64,000 bases of DNA from Rahnella laticis (GCF_015644585.1 NZ_JADOBI010000003.1:310001-374000), one strand, 5' to 3'; shown: positions 28,995 to 40,384, counted from the stretch's first letter. Notes: generated from the letters alone by a model not told the origin. Numbers and translations are program-made.

Positions 28995-30431
28995 ATGAAG
29001 GAAGGCGCGCTGTCGTTCAAAGAGAAAGTAGCGTACGGAATGGGAGATGCGGGCTGCAATATGATTGGCGGCGCCATCATGCTGTTTCTCAATTATTTTT
29101 ATACTGACGTTTTCGGCCTTGCCCCGGCGCTGGTCGGCGTATTGCTGTTGTCGGTGCGTATTATCGACGCCGTTACTGACCCGATAATGGGGGCGATTGC
29201 TGACCGCACCACCACCCGCTGGGGCCGGTTCCGTCCGTATTTGTTATGGATATCGGTGCCCTACGTTCTGTTCAGCGTACTGATGTTTACCACGCCGGAA
29301 TGGAGCTACAACAGCAAAGTTATCTATGCTTTCATCACCTATTTCCTGATGTCGCTGACTTATACCGCCATCAATATTCCGTACTGCTCGCTCGGCGGCG
29401 TGATCACCGCCGACCCGCACGAACGCGTCGCCTGCCAGTCTTACCGCTTCTTTATGGTCGGTATTGCCACACTGATTTTGTCGTCTACCCTGCTGCCCAT
29501 GGCCGATTTCTTCGGCGGCGCTGACAAAGCTAAGGGCTACCAGATGTCGATGGGCGTGATGGCAATCATCGCGCTGTTTATGTTCCTGTTCTGCTTCAGT
29601 TCAGTGAAAGAACGCATACAGCCTGCCGTGCCGTCCAAACACGCCTTAAAATCCGACCTGAAAGACGTGTGGAAAAACGACCAGTGGGTTCGCATTCTGC
29701 TGCTGACTTTTTGTAATGTCTGCCCCGGCTTCATCCGCATGGCGGCTACCATGTATTACGTCACCTGGGTGATGGAAAAATCGACGTCATTCGCCAGTAT
29801 GTTTATCAGCCTCGGCGTAGTCGGCATGATGATTGGCAGCGCCCTGGCGAAACCGCTGACGGACAAATACTGCAAACTGAAAGTCTTCTTCTGGGCCAAT
29901 ATCATCCTGACCATTTTCTCCTGCGGGTTCTATTTCCTCGACCCGCACGCCACAACGCTGATCCTGGTGGCTTACTTTGTCCTGAACATCATGCATCAGC
30001 TCCCTTCGCCGCTGCACTGGTCGCTGATGGCCGACGTGGATGACTACGGCGAATGGAAAACCGGTAAACGCGTCACCGGGATCAGCTTCTCCGGCAACCT
30101 GTTCTTCCTGAAATGCGGGCTGGCCGTGGCGGGTGCGATGGTCGGATTCCTGCTCTCCGCTTACGGCTACAACGCCGGTGCGGCGCAACAAAGTGACCAC
30201 GCCATCAACGGGATTGTGCTGCTGTTTACCGTCATTCCCGGCGTCGGTTATCTCATTACGGCGGGGGTTGTACGCCTGCTGAAAGTGGATCGCGAAACCA
30301 TGCGGACAATTCAGGCTGATCTGGAAATTCGCCGTCGCAACTACCGCGAACTCAATGAATATCATGATGAAAAACAGGCGCAAGAACTTGCCTCTGCCCC
30401 CCTTCACAGCAAGGAGCTGAAACATGAGTAA
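28995..30431 (+). CDS. GPH-family (MelB-type) glycoside/pentoside transporter
   Basis: Inner-membrane sugar cation symporter of 478 residues with about twelve helices. GPH signatures are present: FKEKVAYGMGDAGCN at the start, RIIDAVTDPIMGAIADRTTTRWGRFRPYLL (residues ~55-84, the family hallmark), and DYGEWKTGKRVTGISFSGNLFF late in the protein. It resembles the YagG/YicJ/XynP group. The downstream gene overlaps by eight bases (ATGAGTAA) and encodes a GH43 glycosidase with no signal peptide, so an arabino- or xylo-oligosaccharide taken up intact is the likely substrate. GGAG lies before the ATG. It is inserted between aroP and ampE, which are neighbours in E. coli, with no local regulator gene. 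Confidence 0.9.
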   Translation: MKEGALSFKEKVAYGMGDAGCNMIGGAIMLFLNYFYTDVFGLAPALVGVLLLSVRIIDAVTDPIMGAIADRTTTRWGRFRPYLLWISVPYVLFSVLMFTTPEWSYNSKVIYAFITYFLMSLTYTAINIPYCSLGGVITADPHERVACQSYRFFMVGIATLILSSTLLPMADFFGGADKAKGYQMSMGVMAIIALFMFLFCFSSVKERIQPAVPSKHALKSDLKDVWKNDQWVRILLLTFCNVCPGFIRMAATMYYVTWVMEKSTSFASMFISLGVVGMMIGSALAKPLTDKYCKLKVFFWANIILTIFSCGFYFLDPHATTLILVAYFVLNIMHQLPSPLHWSLMADVDDYGEWKTGKRVTGISFSGNLFFLKCGLAVAGAMVGFLLSAYGYNAGAAQQSDHAINGIVLLFTVIPGVGYLITAGVVRLLKVDRETMRTIQADLEIRRRNYRELNEYHDEKQAQELASAPLHSKELKHE

Positions 30432-31404
30432 TTACCCGAATCCGCTGATTGAACAGCGCGCGGATCCTCACATCTGGCTGCACAGCGATGGCCACTATTA
30501 CTTTATTGCCTCGGTTCCGGAATATGACCGGCTTGAAATCCGGCGTTCGTCAACGCTGACGGGGCTGGCCGACGCACCTGCCACCGTGGTCTGGCAGAAA
30601 CCCGATACCGGCCCGATGAGCGCACTGATTTGGGCGCCTGAACTGCATTTCATTGACGGAAAATGGGTAATTTATTACGCCGCTGCGCCCTCGCAGGACA
30701 TCGTTGATGGACTATTCCAGCACCGCATGTATGCGGTGGTGTGTGAAGATGCCGATCCGCTCACGGGAAAATGGGTGGAGAAAGGCCGGATCCAGACGCC
30801 AATCGACAGTTTCTCGCTTGATGCAACGCACTTTGACCATCAGGGAAAAAGCTATTATCTGTGGGCGCAAAAAGACCCGGCTATTCGGGGTAACTCTAAT
30901 TTGTACATTGCCGAAATGGAGGATCCGTGGACGCTGAAATCACCGCCCGTCATGCTCAGCAAACCTGAACTGGACTGGGAAATTATCGGCTTTTGGGTAA
31001 ATGAAGGCCCGGCAGTGATTAAGCACGGCGATAAAATTTTCATTACTTATTCCGCCAGCGCGACCGATGAAAATTACTGTATCGGGCTGCTCTCTGCAGA
31101 CACCGGCAGCAATCTGCTCGATGCGGCAGCGTGGCATAAATCGCCACGACCGGTATTCACCACACATAAGCAAAACAGGCAGTTTGGCCCCGGTCACAAC
31201 AGCTTTACGCGCAACGAACAGGGCGAAGACGTGCTGGTTTACCATGCCCGAAATTACACTGAAATTGAGGGCGACCCGCTGTATGACCCGAACCGTCATA
31301 CCCGGATTAAAACCTTCGTCTGGGATGAAAACGGACTGCCGGACTTTGGCGTTCCCGCCCCGGATAACCGGCCACTGACGTTGCAAAAAAACACGGCGCA
31401 ATAA
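30424..31404 (+). CDS. cytoplasmic GH43 glycosidase (probable arabinofuranosidase/xylosidase)
   Basis: 326 residues, five-bladed beta-propeller fold of glycoside hydrolase family 43. The three catalytic carboxylates can be placed: Asp14 in RADPHIW (general base), Asp133 in SLDATHF (pKa modulator) and Glu194 in VNEGPAV (general acid). There is no signal peptide, so it acts inside the cell on sugars imported by the GPH transporter, whose stop codon it overlaps by eight bases. The short single-domain form with the HNSFTRNEQGEDVLVYHAR stretch is closest to alpha-L-arabinofuranosidases, but beta-xylosidase cannot be excluded. A strong terminator follows. Confidence 0.88.
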   Translation: MSNYPNPLIEQRADPHIWLHSDGHYYFIASVPEYDRLEIRRSSTLTGLADAPATVVWQKPDTGPMSALIWAPELHFIDGKWVIYYAAAPSQDIVDGLFQHRMYAVVCEDADPLTGKWVEKGRIQTPIDSFSLDATHFDHQGKSYYLWAQKDPAIRGNSNLYIAEMEDPWTLKSPPVMLSKPELDWEIIGFWVNEGPAVIKHGDKIFITYSASATDENYCIGLLSADTGSNLLDAAAWHKSPRPVFTTHKQNRQFGPGHNSFTRNEQGEDVLVYHARNYTEIEGDPLYDPNRHTRIKTFVWDENGLPDFGVPAPDNRPLTLQKNTAQ

Positions 31405-31408
31405 AAAC

Positions 31409-31446
31409 AAAAAGCCCGGCAACAGAAATGTGCCGGGCTTTTTTAA
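31409..31446. terminator. terminator between GH43 gene and ampE
   Basis: A perfect 11-bp stem AAAGCCCGGCA / TGCCGGGCTTT with a 9-base loop. T runs follow on both strands (TTTTTT on plus, TTTTTGTTTTTAT on minus), so it serves both convergent transcripts. Confidence 0.88.
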
Positions 31447-31476
31447 TGCGTGCTTTTACTTTGCGATAAACAGGCC

Positions 31477-32331
31477 TTAAATCAGCGCGCCGTAAATCGT
31501 CAGAACCGCGACCACAACCAGAATAATCATGGTGACCTTGCGCGCCAGACCCACTGCGGCGCGAGGCGTCTGAACGGGATCCAGATGCGGATCACGCGCC
31601 AATGAGAACTGCGCCAGCCGTGTCAGCACCTGATACTGCGAAGAATGAATATCGCCGAGCGAAGCAAACCACGCCGGTAACGCTTTCTCACCGTGCCCGA
31701 GCAGCGCATACGCCGCACCGGCAAGACGAACGGGGATCCAGTCAAGAACGTGCAACAGGCTGTCGACGCCGGACTGCGAACGTTTGAGTGGCGTCATGTG
31801 ACGCGCCAGCCAGGTCTGATAACCTCGCAGAACGGCATATCCGCCCAGCGCAACAGGTCCGTAAGGCCCGCAGACCACAAACCAGAACAACGGCCCGAGA
31901 TAATAACGGTAGTTTATCCACAAGAGCGCATTTTGCAGTTCTCGCAAACGGGCTTCTTCCGTGCAATCACTCGGTAAACCGTGGATCAGCGCCAGCTCTT
32001 CCGCCATCTCTTTACAGGCGTCCGCATCTCCCTGACGGGCAGATTTCAAATAGGCACGGTAATGTTTGCGTTTGATGCCTGCGCCGATGCACAGCAGACA
32101 CAAAATCACCCAGATAACGAGGGAAGGCACACCAAAGAATAACCCGTGCAAGGCACGTAAGATGGCCCAGATAATCGCCATCCAGACAATCATAATCGCC
32201 AGCGTTTTGACTAAAGAAGTCTGCCGCCCGCGACGGAAAATGAACTCAAACCGATGATCCAACTGCCAGTGTTCACCCAGTTTGAACAACCGCTCCCAAG
32301 CCAGCACCAGCAGCAAAGTAAATAACGTCAT
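31477..32331 (-). CDS. ampE: inner-membrane protein AmpE
   Basis: Accessory membrane protein of the ampDE operon, proposed to take part in sensing cell wall fragments; its exact role is not settled. 284 residues, the same as E. coli, with about four membrane helices (N-terminal [15 protein letters not shown], an Ile/Trp-rich pair near 45-90, a pair around 150-200, and a C-terminal [16 protein letters not shown]). It starts 56 bases after the ampD stop, so it is most likely cotranscribed with ampD. It ends against the GH43 terminator. Confidence 0.93.
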   Translation of the reverse strand: MTLFTLLLVLAWERLFKLGEHWQLDHRFEFIFRRGRQTSLVKTLAIMIVWMAIIWAILRALHGLFFGVPSLVIWVILCLLCIGAGIKRKHYRAYLKSARQGDADACKEMAEELALIHGLPSDCTEEARLRELQNALLWINYRYYLGPLFWFVVCGPYGPVALGGYAVLRGYQTWLARHMTPLKRSQSGVDSLLHVLDWIPVRLAGAAYALLGHGEKALPAWFASLGDIHSSQYQVLTRLAQFSLARDPHLDPVQTPRAAVGLARKVTMIILVVVAVLTIYGALI

Positions 32332-32387
32332 CGACTATCACTCTCTCTCTACACATTCTTAAAACAAAAAAACCGGCGCCTTTTCAC

Positions 32388-33948
<1,561 letters not shown>

Positions 33949-34240
33949 GCATTTTGCGCTGTTGCCCCTGAATTCCATTTAAGGGGCAACACGACTTCCC
34001 TTCGGTCTATTTCATCTTGCCGCAATACCCTCCCACTCAACACTTCTGACCGCCAGCCTCTTTTTCATTTGTCTTTCATTGCTGAGAGACATGCCGCAAA
34101 AGTTTTGACGCGTTTGTCGTCTCCGGTAAAGACCGTGGAAGGCATCCTGGAAAACTCACCAAAGGCACTGGCAGAAATTTTCTTCCCCATTTAGTTTGCT
34201 GCCGAGCAACAACCCAGCAGCCTCACAAATGGAGAACGCC

Positions 34241-34690
34241 ATGCAACGGCAACAAGGATTTACCCTCATTGAACTGATGGTCGTGATCGCAATTATTGCG
34301 ATTCTGAGCGCCATTGGTATTCCCGCTTACCAAAGTTACATCCAGAAAGCCGCAATGACCGACATGCTGCAAACCATGGTGCCGTATAAAACCGGCATCG
34401 AACTGTGCGTCATTGATACCGGCTCATTAAGCAGCTGCAACGCAGGCAGCGAAGGCATCCCGGCAGCCGCCACCAGCCGTTATGTCAGTAAAACGCAGGT
34501 CACTGCTGGCGTGATTTCACTGACCGGCCAGCAGGCACTCAACGGGCTAAGCGTCGTCATGACCCCATCCGTGGATGCTCAGGCCGGCGGCATTATCTGG
34601 AACCGCACCTGCACCAGCGCCGGCAATGCCGCGATGGTGGAAGCCTGCGAAAGCGTTTTCCGCTTTGATACCACGGGAGCCGTAAAATGA
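34241..34690 (+). CDS. ppdD: type IV prepilin (PpdD)
   Basis: Major pilin-like subunit of the enterobacterial type IV pilus. 149 residues. A short positive leader MQRQQG is followed by the methylated Phe and hydrophobic helix FTLIELMVVIAIIAILSAIG, with Glu at position +5; prepilin peptidase would cut Gly6-Phe7. Cysteines in ELCVID, SSCNAG, RTCTS and EACESV fit the pilin disulphides. Longer in-frame starts exist (34196, 34229), but the ATG at 34241 has GGAGAA well spaced and gives the normal leader. It overlaps hofB by four bases. It starts 292 bases after nadC. Confidence 0.94.
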   Translation: MQRQQGFTLIELMVVIAIIAILSAIGIPAYQSYIQKAAMTDMLQTMVPYKTGIELCVIDTGSLSSCNAGSEGIPAAATSRYVSKTQVTAGVISLTGQQALNGLSVVMTPSVDAQAGGIIWNRTCTSAGNAAMVEACESVFRFDTTGAVK

Positions 34691-36183
34691 CCGATACCCC
34701 GCTCAATCCTGTTTCACCCACAGATAGCGAAAGGCAGCACAGCGACGCCTCGCTGGACGCCCTTTGTCAGCGTTACAAAGCCATCATTGTGCATCGCGAT
34801 AAACAGACGATCCGCGTTGCCTGTCATGAAGCGGAAGCTGAGACAGAAACGCTGAGTAACGTGCTGCGCTTTGCCAGCGGATTGAAAGTTCAGGTGGAAC
34901 GCTGGCCGCAGGCCAGAATGGAACAACACAAGGAAAAGAGCCCGACGCAAATGAAGCCGGAATCCGCCACCGGGGGACAATCCCCGTCAACTGGTGGTAC
35001 TGAAGATAATGCGCTGAATGACCAAAGCGATGCGCCGGTGGTAAATGTCCTCAACCAGATTCTGCGGCAGGCAATCAGCCGCAGGGCGTCGGATATCCAT
35101 TTTGAACCCTACGAAAATAGTTTCCGCGTACGGGTGAGAATTGACGGCGTGTTGCAGGAAATCCCTGGTCCTGAATTTTCGATGGCAGCGGGTGTTTGCG
35201 CGCGGCTCAAAATCATGGGGCAGCTTAACGTCGCCGAGCGTCGTTTGCCGCAGGACGGCCAGCTTTCCGTCATGCTGCAAAATCAGCGTTATTCAATGCG
35301 TGTCTCTTCCCTGCCCACCCTGCATGGTGAAAAAATCGTTCTGAGGATCCTGCACATGACCCAGCAGGATCTGGCGATGTCTCAGTTAGGCTTCACGCTG
35401 CGCGATTTGGAATACTTTAAAGCCGCGCTCAAGCATCCGCAGGGGCTGATCCTCGTGACAGGGCCGACAGGCAGCGGCAAAACGGTGACGCTTTACAGCG
35501 GATTGCGCCATCTCAACGCCATCACACGCAATATCAGCAGCGTTGAAGATCCGGTTGAAATCCCGGTCAGTGGCATCAATCAAACGCAGATCAACAGCAA
35601 GACGGATCTGAGTTTTGCCAGCGTTCTGCGTGCATTGTTGCGACAGGATCCGGATGTGATCATGGTCGGCGAAATTCGTGATAGAGAAACGGCTGAGATC
35701 GCCGTTAAAGCCGCGCAGACCGGCCATCTGGTGCTTTCCACGCTGCATACCAACTCAACGTGCGAAACACTTACCCGGCTGCGGCAGATGGGCATTGAAG
35801 GTTTCCATATCGCAGCCAGTTTGCGTCTGGTCATTGCCCAAAGGTTGGTGCGAAAACTGTGTCCGCACTGCCGGAAGCCACATCTGTCTCTGGTCGTAAA
35901 CGGGCCGGACGGCAACAGCGGGCCCGCACCAATGTGGCGGGCAGCGGGCTGCAATCAATGCTTTTCCGGCTATTACGGCAGGATGGGGATTTACGAAATA
36001 CTGAACATCACTCCCCGCCTCCAGCAGGCACTGGTGGCCGATGCCAGTGTCAGCGAGCTGAGTAAAATCGCCCGTGAACAGGGGCAAAAGACATTACAGG
36101 AAGCGGGAATGTTGCTGGTTGAACAAGGTATCACCTCACTTGAAGAGCTTTACCGGGTGACCGGCGAAGGTCATTGCGCATGA
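34687..36183 (+). CDS. hofB: type IV pilus assembly ATPase, PilB/GspE family (HofB)
   Basis: Cytoplasmic hexameric ATPase that powers pilin assembly. 498 residues. Walker A GPTGSGKT at about 259-266, Asp box SSVEDPVEIP, Walker B DVIMVGEIRDRETAEIAVKAAQTGHLVLSTLHTN, and a tetracysteine zinc motif (CPHC at ~396 and CNQC). The N-terminal part before residue 115 is poorly conserved, rich in Gln, Glu and Ser, and about 35 residues longer than I recall for E. coli HofB. Coupled by ATGA overlaps to ppdD in front and hofC behind. The operon may be poorly expressed, as its E. coli counterpart is. Confidence 0.93.
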   Translation: MTDTPLNPVSPTDSERQHSDASLDALCQRYKAIIVHRDKQTIRVACHEAEAETETLSNVLRFASGLKVQVERWPQARMEQHKEKSPTQMKPESATGGQSPSTGGTEDNALNDQSDAPVVNVLNQILRQAISRRASDIHFEPYENSFRVRVRIDGVLQEIPGPEFSMAAGVCARLKIMGQLNVAERRLPQDGQLSVMLQNQRYSMRVSSLPTLHGEKIVLRILHMTQQDLAMSQLGFTLRDLEYFKAALKHPQGLILVTGPTGSGKTVTLYSGLRHLNAITRNISSVEDPVEIPVSGINQTQINSKTDLSFASVLRALLRQDPDVIMVGEIRDRETAEIAVKAAQTGHLVLSTLHTNSTCETLTRLRQMGIEGFHIAASLRLVIAQRLVRKLCPHCRKPHLSLVVNGPDGNSGPAPMWRAAGCNQCFSGYYGRMGIYEILNITPRLQQALVADASVSELSKIAREQGQKTLQEAGMLLVEQGITSLEELYRVTGEGHCA

Positions 36184-37400
36184 GTGAAACGCCAGTGATC
36201 GCTCCAAAATGGCGGCTTTTTCACTGGCAGGCTATTGATACTCTGGGAAGCATCCAGCAAGGCGATGTCATTGAGATAAACAAAGACAGCATTTATCAGC
36301 AACTTTTCGTTGCGGGTTTGCAACCAATGAAGATCACAATGATCCGGCGCCTGACGGCCGGTTATTGGAAAAACCAGGAGCGTATTTCCGTTGTCAGGCA
36401 ACTCGCCACACTGCTACAGGCTGGATTGCCGCTGGTCAGCAGCCTGGCGCTGCTGGCAAACGAACATCCGAAACCCGCCTGGCACTGTGTTTTGCATAAC
36501 GTGGCGAAAGGCGTCAGGGAAGGTAAACCGTTATCGGCAATGTTAAGTGCTTACCCTGACGTTTTCCCGCCGATTTACCGGCAACTCGTTTCTATCGGCG
36601 AGCTGACCGGTCAGTTAGACCAATGCTGTTTGCAGCTGGCGGCGCAACAGGAACAACAGGCGCAACTGAAAGCGAAAGTGAAAAAGGCGCTGCGCTATCC
36701 GCTGATCGTCAGCGTCATCGCCACCTTCGTCACGCTGTTAATGCTGACGCTGGTTCTGCCGGAATTTGCGAAGATCTATGCCACCTTCGATGCGCAGCTG
36801 CCCTGGTTTACCCGAATGCTGATAGGCGTATCCGACGTGCTGGTCAGCTCAGGGCCATGGCTGACCGGCATTGTCTCGTGTTGCTGTTTTGGCTATCAGC
36901 AAAAGTTGCATCCACACATTCGCTGGAAGTTGCGCGAACAAAAGCTGCTTCTGCGATTACCGCTGACTTCACGGCTGGTCACTGACAGTTGCCTCAGTCA
37001 GGTTTTTCAAACGCTGGCGATGACACAACGCGCAGGAATGACGCTGATTGCCGGGCTGGTTGCCGCATCGGCATCTGTGTCAAACTTGCATTTCCAGACA
37101 GCACTCGACGTGATTCGCGAAAAAATTATGCAGGGGACGCCTTTGCATAAAGCATTTCAGGATTCACCGTTATTTCCTGCGTTATGTCAGCAGTTGATAA
37201 AAATCGGTGAGGAATCCGGAACGCTCGATGAGCTGTTACTTAAACTGGCACAGTTGCATAACAACAAAGCAAATTCGCTGGCGGATACGTTATCTCAAAC
37301 GATTGAGCCGGTACTGATGGCAGTGATGGGCGTGATTGTTGGCGGATTAGTAATTGCGATGTACTTGCCCATTTTTCAGCTGGGTTCGGTGATGGGATAA
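36180..37400 (+). CDS. hofC: type IV pilus inner-membrane platform protein, PilC/GspF family (HofC)
   Basis: Polytopic platform protein that works with HofB to assemble pilin. 406 residues with the duplicated GspF fold: two homologous ~120-residue cytoplasmic domains (each with the pattern RQLATLLQAGLPL / FQTLAMTQRAGMTL) and three membrane helices (about 165-185, 215-235, and C-terminal VLMAVMGVIVGGLVIAMYLP). The ATG at 36180 overlaps the hofB stop as ATGA. Pilus genes end here: no peptidase or secretin is in the window. Confidence 0.93.
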   Translation: MSETPVIAPKWRLFHWQAIDTLGSIQQGDVIEINKDSIYQQLFVAGLQPMKITMIRRLTAGYWKNQERISVVRQLATLLQAGLPLVSSLALLANEHPKPAWHCVLHNVAKGVREGKPLSAMLSAYPDVFPPIYRQLVSIGELTGQLDQCCLQLAAQQEQQAQLKAKVKKALRYPLIVSVIATFVTLLMLTLVLPEFAKIYATFDAQLPWFTRMLIGVSDVLVSSGPWLTGIVSCCCFGYQQKLHPHIRWKLREQKLLLRLPLTSRLVTDSCLSQVFQTLAMTQRAGMTLIAGLVAASASVSNLHFQTALDVIREKIMQGTPLHKAFQDSPLFPALCQQLIKIGEESGTLDELLLKLAQLHNNKANSLADTLSQTIEPVLMAVMGVIVGGLVIAMYLPIFQLGSVMG

Positions 37401-37420
37401 CGATGGGCGGGGAAAATAAT

Positions 37421-37445
37421 TGCGGCGAAAACGTGTTTCGCCGCA
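37421..37445. terminator. hairpin between hofC and guaC
   Basis: A perfect 10-bp stem TGCGGCGAAA / TTTCGCCGCA with a 5-base loop, between the convergent ends of hofC and guaC. T runs are short (GATAATTT on plus, ATTATTTTCC on minus), so efficiency is uncertain. Confidence 0.65.
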
Positions 37446-37459
37446 GATAATTTACCGGT

Positions 37460-38503
37460 TTATTTGCTGCCGAACAGGCGGTTTTCCTGCTCTGCGACAC
37501 GAATAAAGGTAGTACGTTTGGTCAGTTCTTTGAGACGTTCTGCGCCGACATAGGTACAGGCAGAACGCAGGCCGCCAAGAACGTCGCGCACGGTATTTTC
37601 GACCGGGCCACGCAAAGGCAGTTTTACAGTTTTGCCTTCCGCAGCACGATATTCAGCGACACCGCCAACGTGGCGTTTCATGGCCGATTCTGAGCTCATT
37701 CCGTAGAAGAGCATGAATTTCTCGCCATTTTCTTCAACAACGGTGCCTTCACATTCTTCGTGTGCTGCCAGCATACCGCCAAGCATCACGAAGTCTGCAC
37801 CGCCGCCGAAAGCTTTAGCAACATCGCCAGGAACGGCGCAACCGCCATCACTGACGATCTGTCCGCCCAGCCCGTGAGCGGCATCTGCGCATTCGATAAC
37901 GGCAGAAAGTTGCGGATAGCCCACACCGGTTTTCACACGCGTGGTACACACAGAACCCGGGCCGATACCGACTTTAACGATATCTGCGCCAGAAAGAATC
38001 AGCTCTTCGACCATTTCGCCTGTGACCACGTTACCGGCGCAAATAACCTTGTCCGGGCAGGCTTCACGGACGCGTTGAAGGAAACCGACGAAGTGTTCGG
38101 AATAACCGTTAGCCACGTCAAGGCAGACAAATTTCAGCAGCGGAGAAAGCGCGAGGATTTGCAGTGTTTTAACAAAATCAGCTTCAGACGTGCCGGTCGA
38201 CACCATCACATTTTTTAAAACTGACTCTTCAGCGGAGGTGATGAAAGCCTGCCATTGCTCAACGCTGTAATGCTTATGCACCGCCGTCAGCAAACCAAAA
38301 GACGCCAGTACCGTTGCCATGCGGAAAGTACCTACTGTGTCCATATTGGCAGCAATAATCGGCGTGCCTGACCAGCTGATACCAGAGTGTTTGAATGTGA
38401 ACGAGCGCTCCAGTTCGACTTCGGAACGGCTTTTGAGGGTAGAACGTTTAGGGCGGATGAGTACGTCTTTAAAACCTAACTTCAAATCTTCTTCAATACG
38501 CAT
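37460..38503 (-). CDS. guaC: GMP reductase (GuaC)
   Basis: NADPH-dependent deamination of GMP to IMP, balancing purine nucleotides. 347 residues, same length as E. coli. IMPDH/GMPR TIM barrel with the catalytic Cys in [18 protein letters not shown] (about residue 186) and the phosphate-binding [29 protein letters not shown] at 38503. Its upstream region (38504-38765) is shared with divergent coaE and contains a 21-bp tandem duplication on the coaE side. Confidence 0.97.
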   Translation of the reverse strand: MRIEEDLKLGFKDVLIRPKRSTLKSRSEVELERSFTFKHSGISWSGTPIIAANMDTVGTFRMATVLASFGLLTAVHKHYSVEQWQAFITSAEESVLKNVMVSTGTSEADFVKTLQILALSPLLKFVCLDVANGYSEHFVGFLQRVREACPDKVICAGNVVTGEMVEELILSGADIVKVGIGPGSVCTTRVKTGVGYPQLSAVIECADAAHGLGGQIVSDGGCAVPGDVAKAFGGGADFVMLGGMLAAHEECEGTVVEENGEKFMLFYGMSSESAMKRHVGGVAEYRAAEGKTVKLPLRGPVENTVRDVLGGLRSACTYVGAERLKELTKRTTFIRVAEQENRLFGSK

Positions 38504-38715
38504 GACGGCTTTGTCCTGGTTTGGCGACGGATCGCTAGGGCGTACAACAAATTTTAGACACCCTTTCCAGTGGTTTTATCATACACAGGAAAATGACAAC
38601 GGCAAGGAAGCTTTTACAACATACATCACAGACTTTTGATTGGGCTGGTGAATAATTTTTCGCATCAAAACCAAGACGACGGCGGCTTGCACTTACTCAT
38701 AATCTCTTTATCATT

Positions 38716-38757
38716 TACCTAACTAATTTTATCAGATACCTAACTAATTTTATCAGA
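38716..38757 (+). repeat. perfect 21-bp tandem duplication upstream of coaE
   Basis: Bases 38716-38736 are repeated exactly at 38737-38757 (unit begins TACCTAACTAATTT and ends ATCAGA). The second copy ends eight bases before the coaE ATG at 38766, so the duplication lies in the coaE leader and ribosome-binding region. Confidence 0.9.
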
Positions 38758-38765
38758 GCGCCAGT

Positions 38766-39395
38766 ATGAGCTACGTCGTTGCATTGACCGGAGGTATCGG
38801 AAGCGGCAAAAGTACCGTTGCCGAAAGCTTCAGCCGTCATGGCATAAGCATTGTCGATGCAGATATTATTGCCCGCCAGGTTGTAGCGCCAGGTGAGCAG
38901 GCGCTGGAAGAACTGGGCAAACGATTTGGCAAAAGTATTATTCTTGCCAATGGCTCGCTGAATCGCCCGGCGTTACGGGAGCGTATTTTTAGTAATCCGC
39001 TTGAAAAAGAATGGGTTAATAAATTATTACACCCTATTATTCACACTCGGACACAGCACCTTATTGCGCAGGCCGATACGCCTTATGTGCTTTGGGTGGT
39101 GCCGTTGCTGATTGAAAACGGATTGCAAACGCAGGCTGATCGCGTTCTGGTGGTGGACGTCGAGCCACAAATTCAGCTTTCCCGCACCATGTTGCGCGAC
39201 GGCGTTGACCGCCATCAGGCTGAAAGTATTATTGCCGCGCAGGTGAGTCGTGAAAAACGCCTTGCCTGCGCGGATGACATTATTGATAACAGCGGAGATC
39301 CTCAAACGATCGAACCGCGTGTTGCCCAATTACATCGCTGCTATCTGAAACTGGCAGCGGGCGAAAACAGACAGGATATTGCCAAGCATGACTGA
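38766..39395 (+). CDS. coaE: dephospho-CoA kinase (CoaE)
   Basis: Last step of coenzyme A synthesis: ATP-dependent phosphorylation of dephospho-CoA. 209 residues. Walker [10 protein letters not shown] at 9-17, [13 protein letters not shown], and a lid region around HPIIHTRTQ. It starts at ATG 38766 after a poor Shine-Dalgarno region made of the 21-bp duplication. It overlaps zapD by eight bases. Same coaE-zapD-yacG order as in E. coli. Pantothenate genes at the other end of the window feed this pathway but are not linked. Confidence 0.96.
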   Translation: MSYVVALTGGIGSGKSTVAESFSRHGISIVDADIIARQVVAPGEQALEELGKRFGKSIILANGSLNRPALRERIFSNPLEKEWVNKLLHPIIHTRTQHLIAQADTPYVLWVVPLLIENGLQTQADRVLVVDVEPQIQLSRTMLRDGVDRHQAESIIAAQVSREKRLACADDIIDNSGDPQTIEPRVAQLHRCYLKLAAGENRQDIAKHD

Positions 39396-40140
39396 TGTAG
39401 CTGCAACCGTTCTTTTTGAACATCCTCTGAATGAAAAAATGCGTACCTGGTTGCGTATCGAATTCCTGCTACAGCAGATGCACGCGAATGCACAAATTAC
39501 TGCTGCGGCTTCCGCCCTGCTGTTCTTTCGCACCGCGTCTGATTTACTGGACGTGCTGGAGCGCGGAGAAGTCCGTACTGATTTGCTGAAAGAGCTGGAA
39601 CGCCAGCAACAGAAATTATCCCAATGGCAGGATGTTCCGGGGGTAGATGCGTCGCGGATTGACGGATTGCGTGCCGAACTGAAACAGTGCGCTTCCGTAT
39701 TGATGAAAGCACCGCGAATCGGTCAGGCTCTTAAAGAAGATCGTCTGATTGCTTTGGTTCGTCAGCGTCAGAGTATTCCCGGCGGTTGCTGTAGTTTTGA
39801 TTTGCCGACGCTGCATATCTGGCTACATCTGGCTCAATCCCAGCGCGACAGCGAAGTCCAGAACTGGCTTGAAACACTGGCGCCGCTCAACAACTCACTC
39901 ACGATGGTGCTGGGTTTAATTCGCCAGTCCGGCGCTTTTCGTAATCAAATCAGCCTGAATGGTTTTTTCCAGGATAACGCAGAAGGTGCAGATCTGTTAC
40001 GCTTGCGCCTCTCGTTGGAAAACCTGCTTTACCCGCAAGTTTCCGGGCACAAAACCCGTTATGCCATTCGCTTCTTACCGCTGGACAGCGAGCATGGCGT
40101 GGTTCCGGCACGACTGAATTTTGAACTTGCCTGCTGCTAG
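39388..40140 (+). CDS. zapD: cell division protein ZapD
   Basis: Cytoplasmic crosslinker of FtsZ filaments that binds the FtsZ C-terminal peptide. 250 residues. Family phrases are present: [20 protein letters not shown] at the start, [36 protein letters not shown], and FELACC at the end. I chose ATG 39388 (inside the last codons of coaE); a start nine bases earlier is possible. yacG follows after nine bases. The FtsZ it acts on is in the same window and keeps the [14 protein letters not shown] tail that ZapD recognises. Confidence 0.95.
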   Translation: MTDVAATVLFEHPLNEKMRTWLRIEFLLQQMHANAQITAAASALLFFRTASDLLDVLERGEVRTDLLKELERQQQKLSQWQDVPGVDASRIDGLRAELKQCASVLMKAPRIGQALKEDRLIALVRQRQSIPGGCCSFDLPTLHIWLHLAQSQRDSEVQNWLETLAPLNNSLTMVLGLIRQSGAFRNQISLNGFFQDNAEGADLLRLRLSLENLLYPQVSGHKTRYAIRFLPLDSEHGVVPARLNFELACC

Positions 40141-40149
40141 GAGTTGCAA

Positions 40150-40353
40150 ATGGATCCCGAAATTATTGAAGTAAATTGCCCGACGTGTAACAAGACGGTG
40201 GTCTGGGGCGAAGAAAGCCCTTATCGTCCTTTTTGTTCCAAGCGCTGCCAGCTTATCGATCTCGGTGAGTGGGCCGACGAAGAGAAACGCATTCCGAGTA
40301 AAGGGGATGTGAATGATCTGGATGACTGGAGTGAAGAAGAGATTTCACACTGA
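40150..40353 (+). CDS. yacG: zinc-binding DNA gyrase inhibitor (YacG)
   Basis: Small protein (67 residues) that in E. coli binds GyrB and inhibits gyrase. Zinc site Cys10, Cys13, Cys29, Cys33 in CPTC and FCSKRC; the acidic tail with DDWSEEE is typical. ATG at 40150; AGGAG at 40140-40144 overlaps the zapD stop. A terminator follows shared with mutT. Confidence 0.94.
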   Translation: MDPEIIEVNCPTCNKTVVWGEESPYRPFCSKRCQLIDLGEWADEEKRIPSKGDVNDLDDWSEEEISH

Positions 40354-40384
40354 CTTCCGGCAGATGTCGCAGACACCAAAGTTT

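Noticed and set aside
33961-33990. Hairpin GTTGCCCCT / AGGGGCAAC after nadC as a terminator
   Set aside because: The stem is good but is followed by ACGACTTCCC without a T run, so a rho-independent terminator is not supported.
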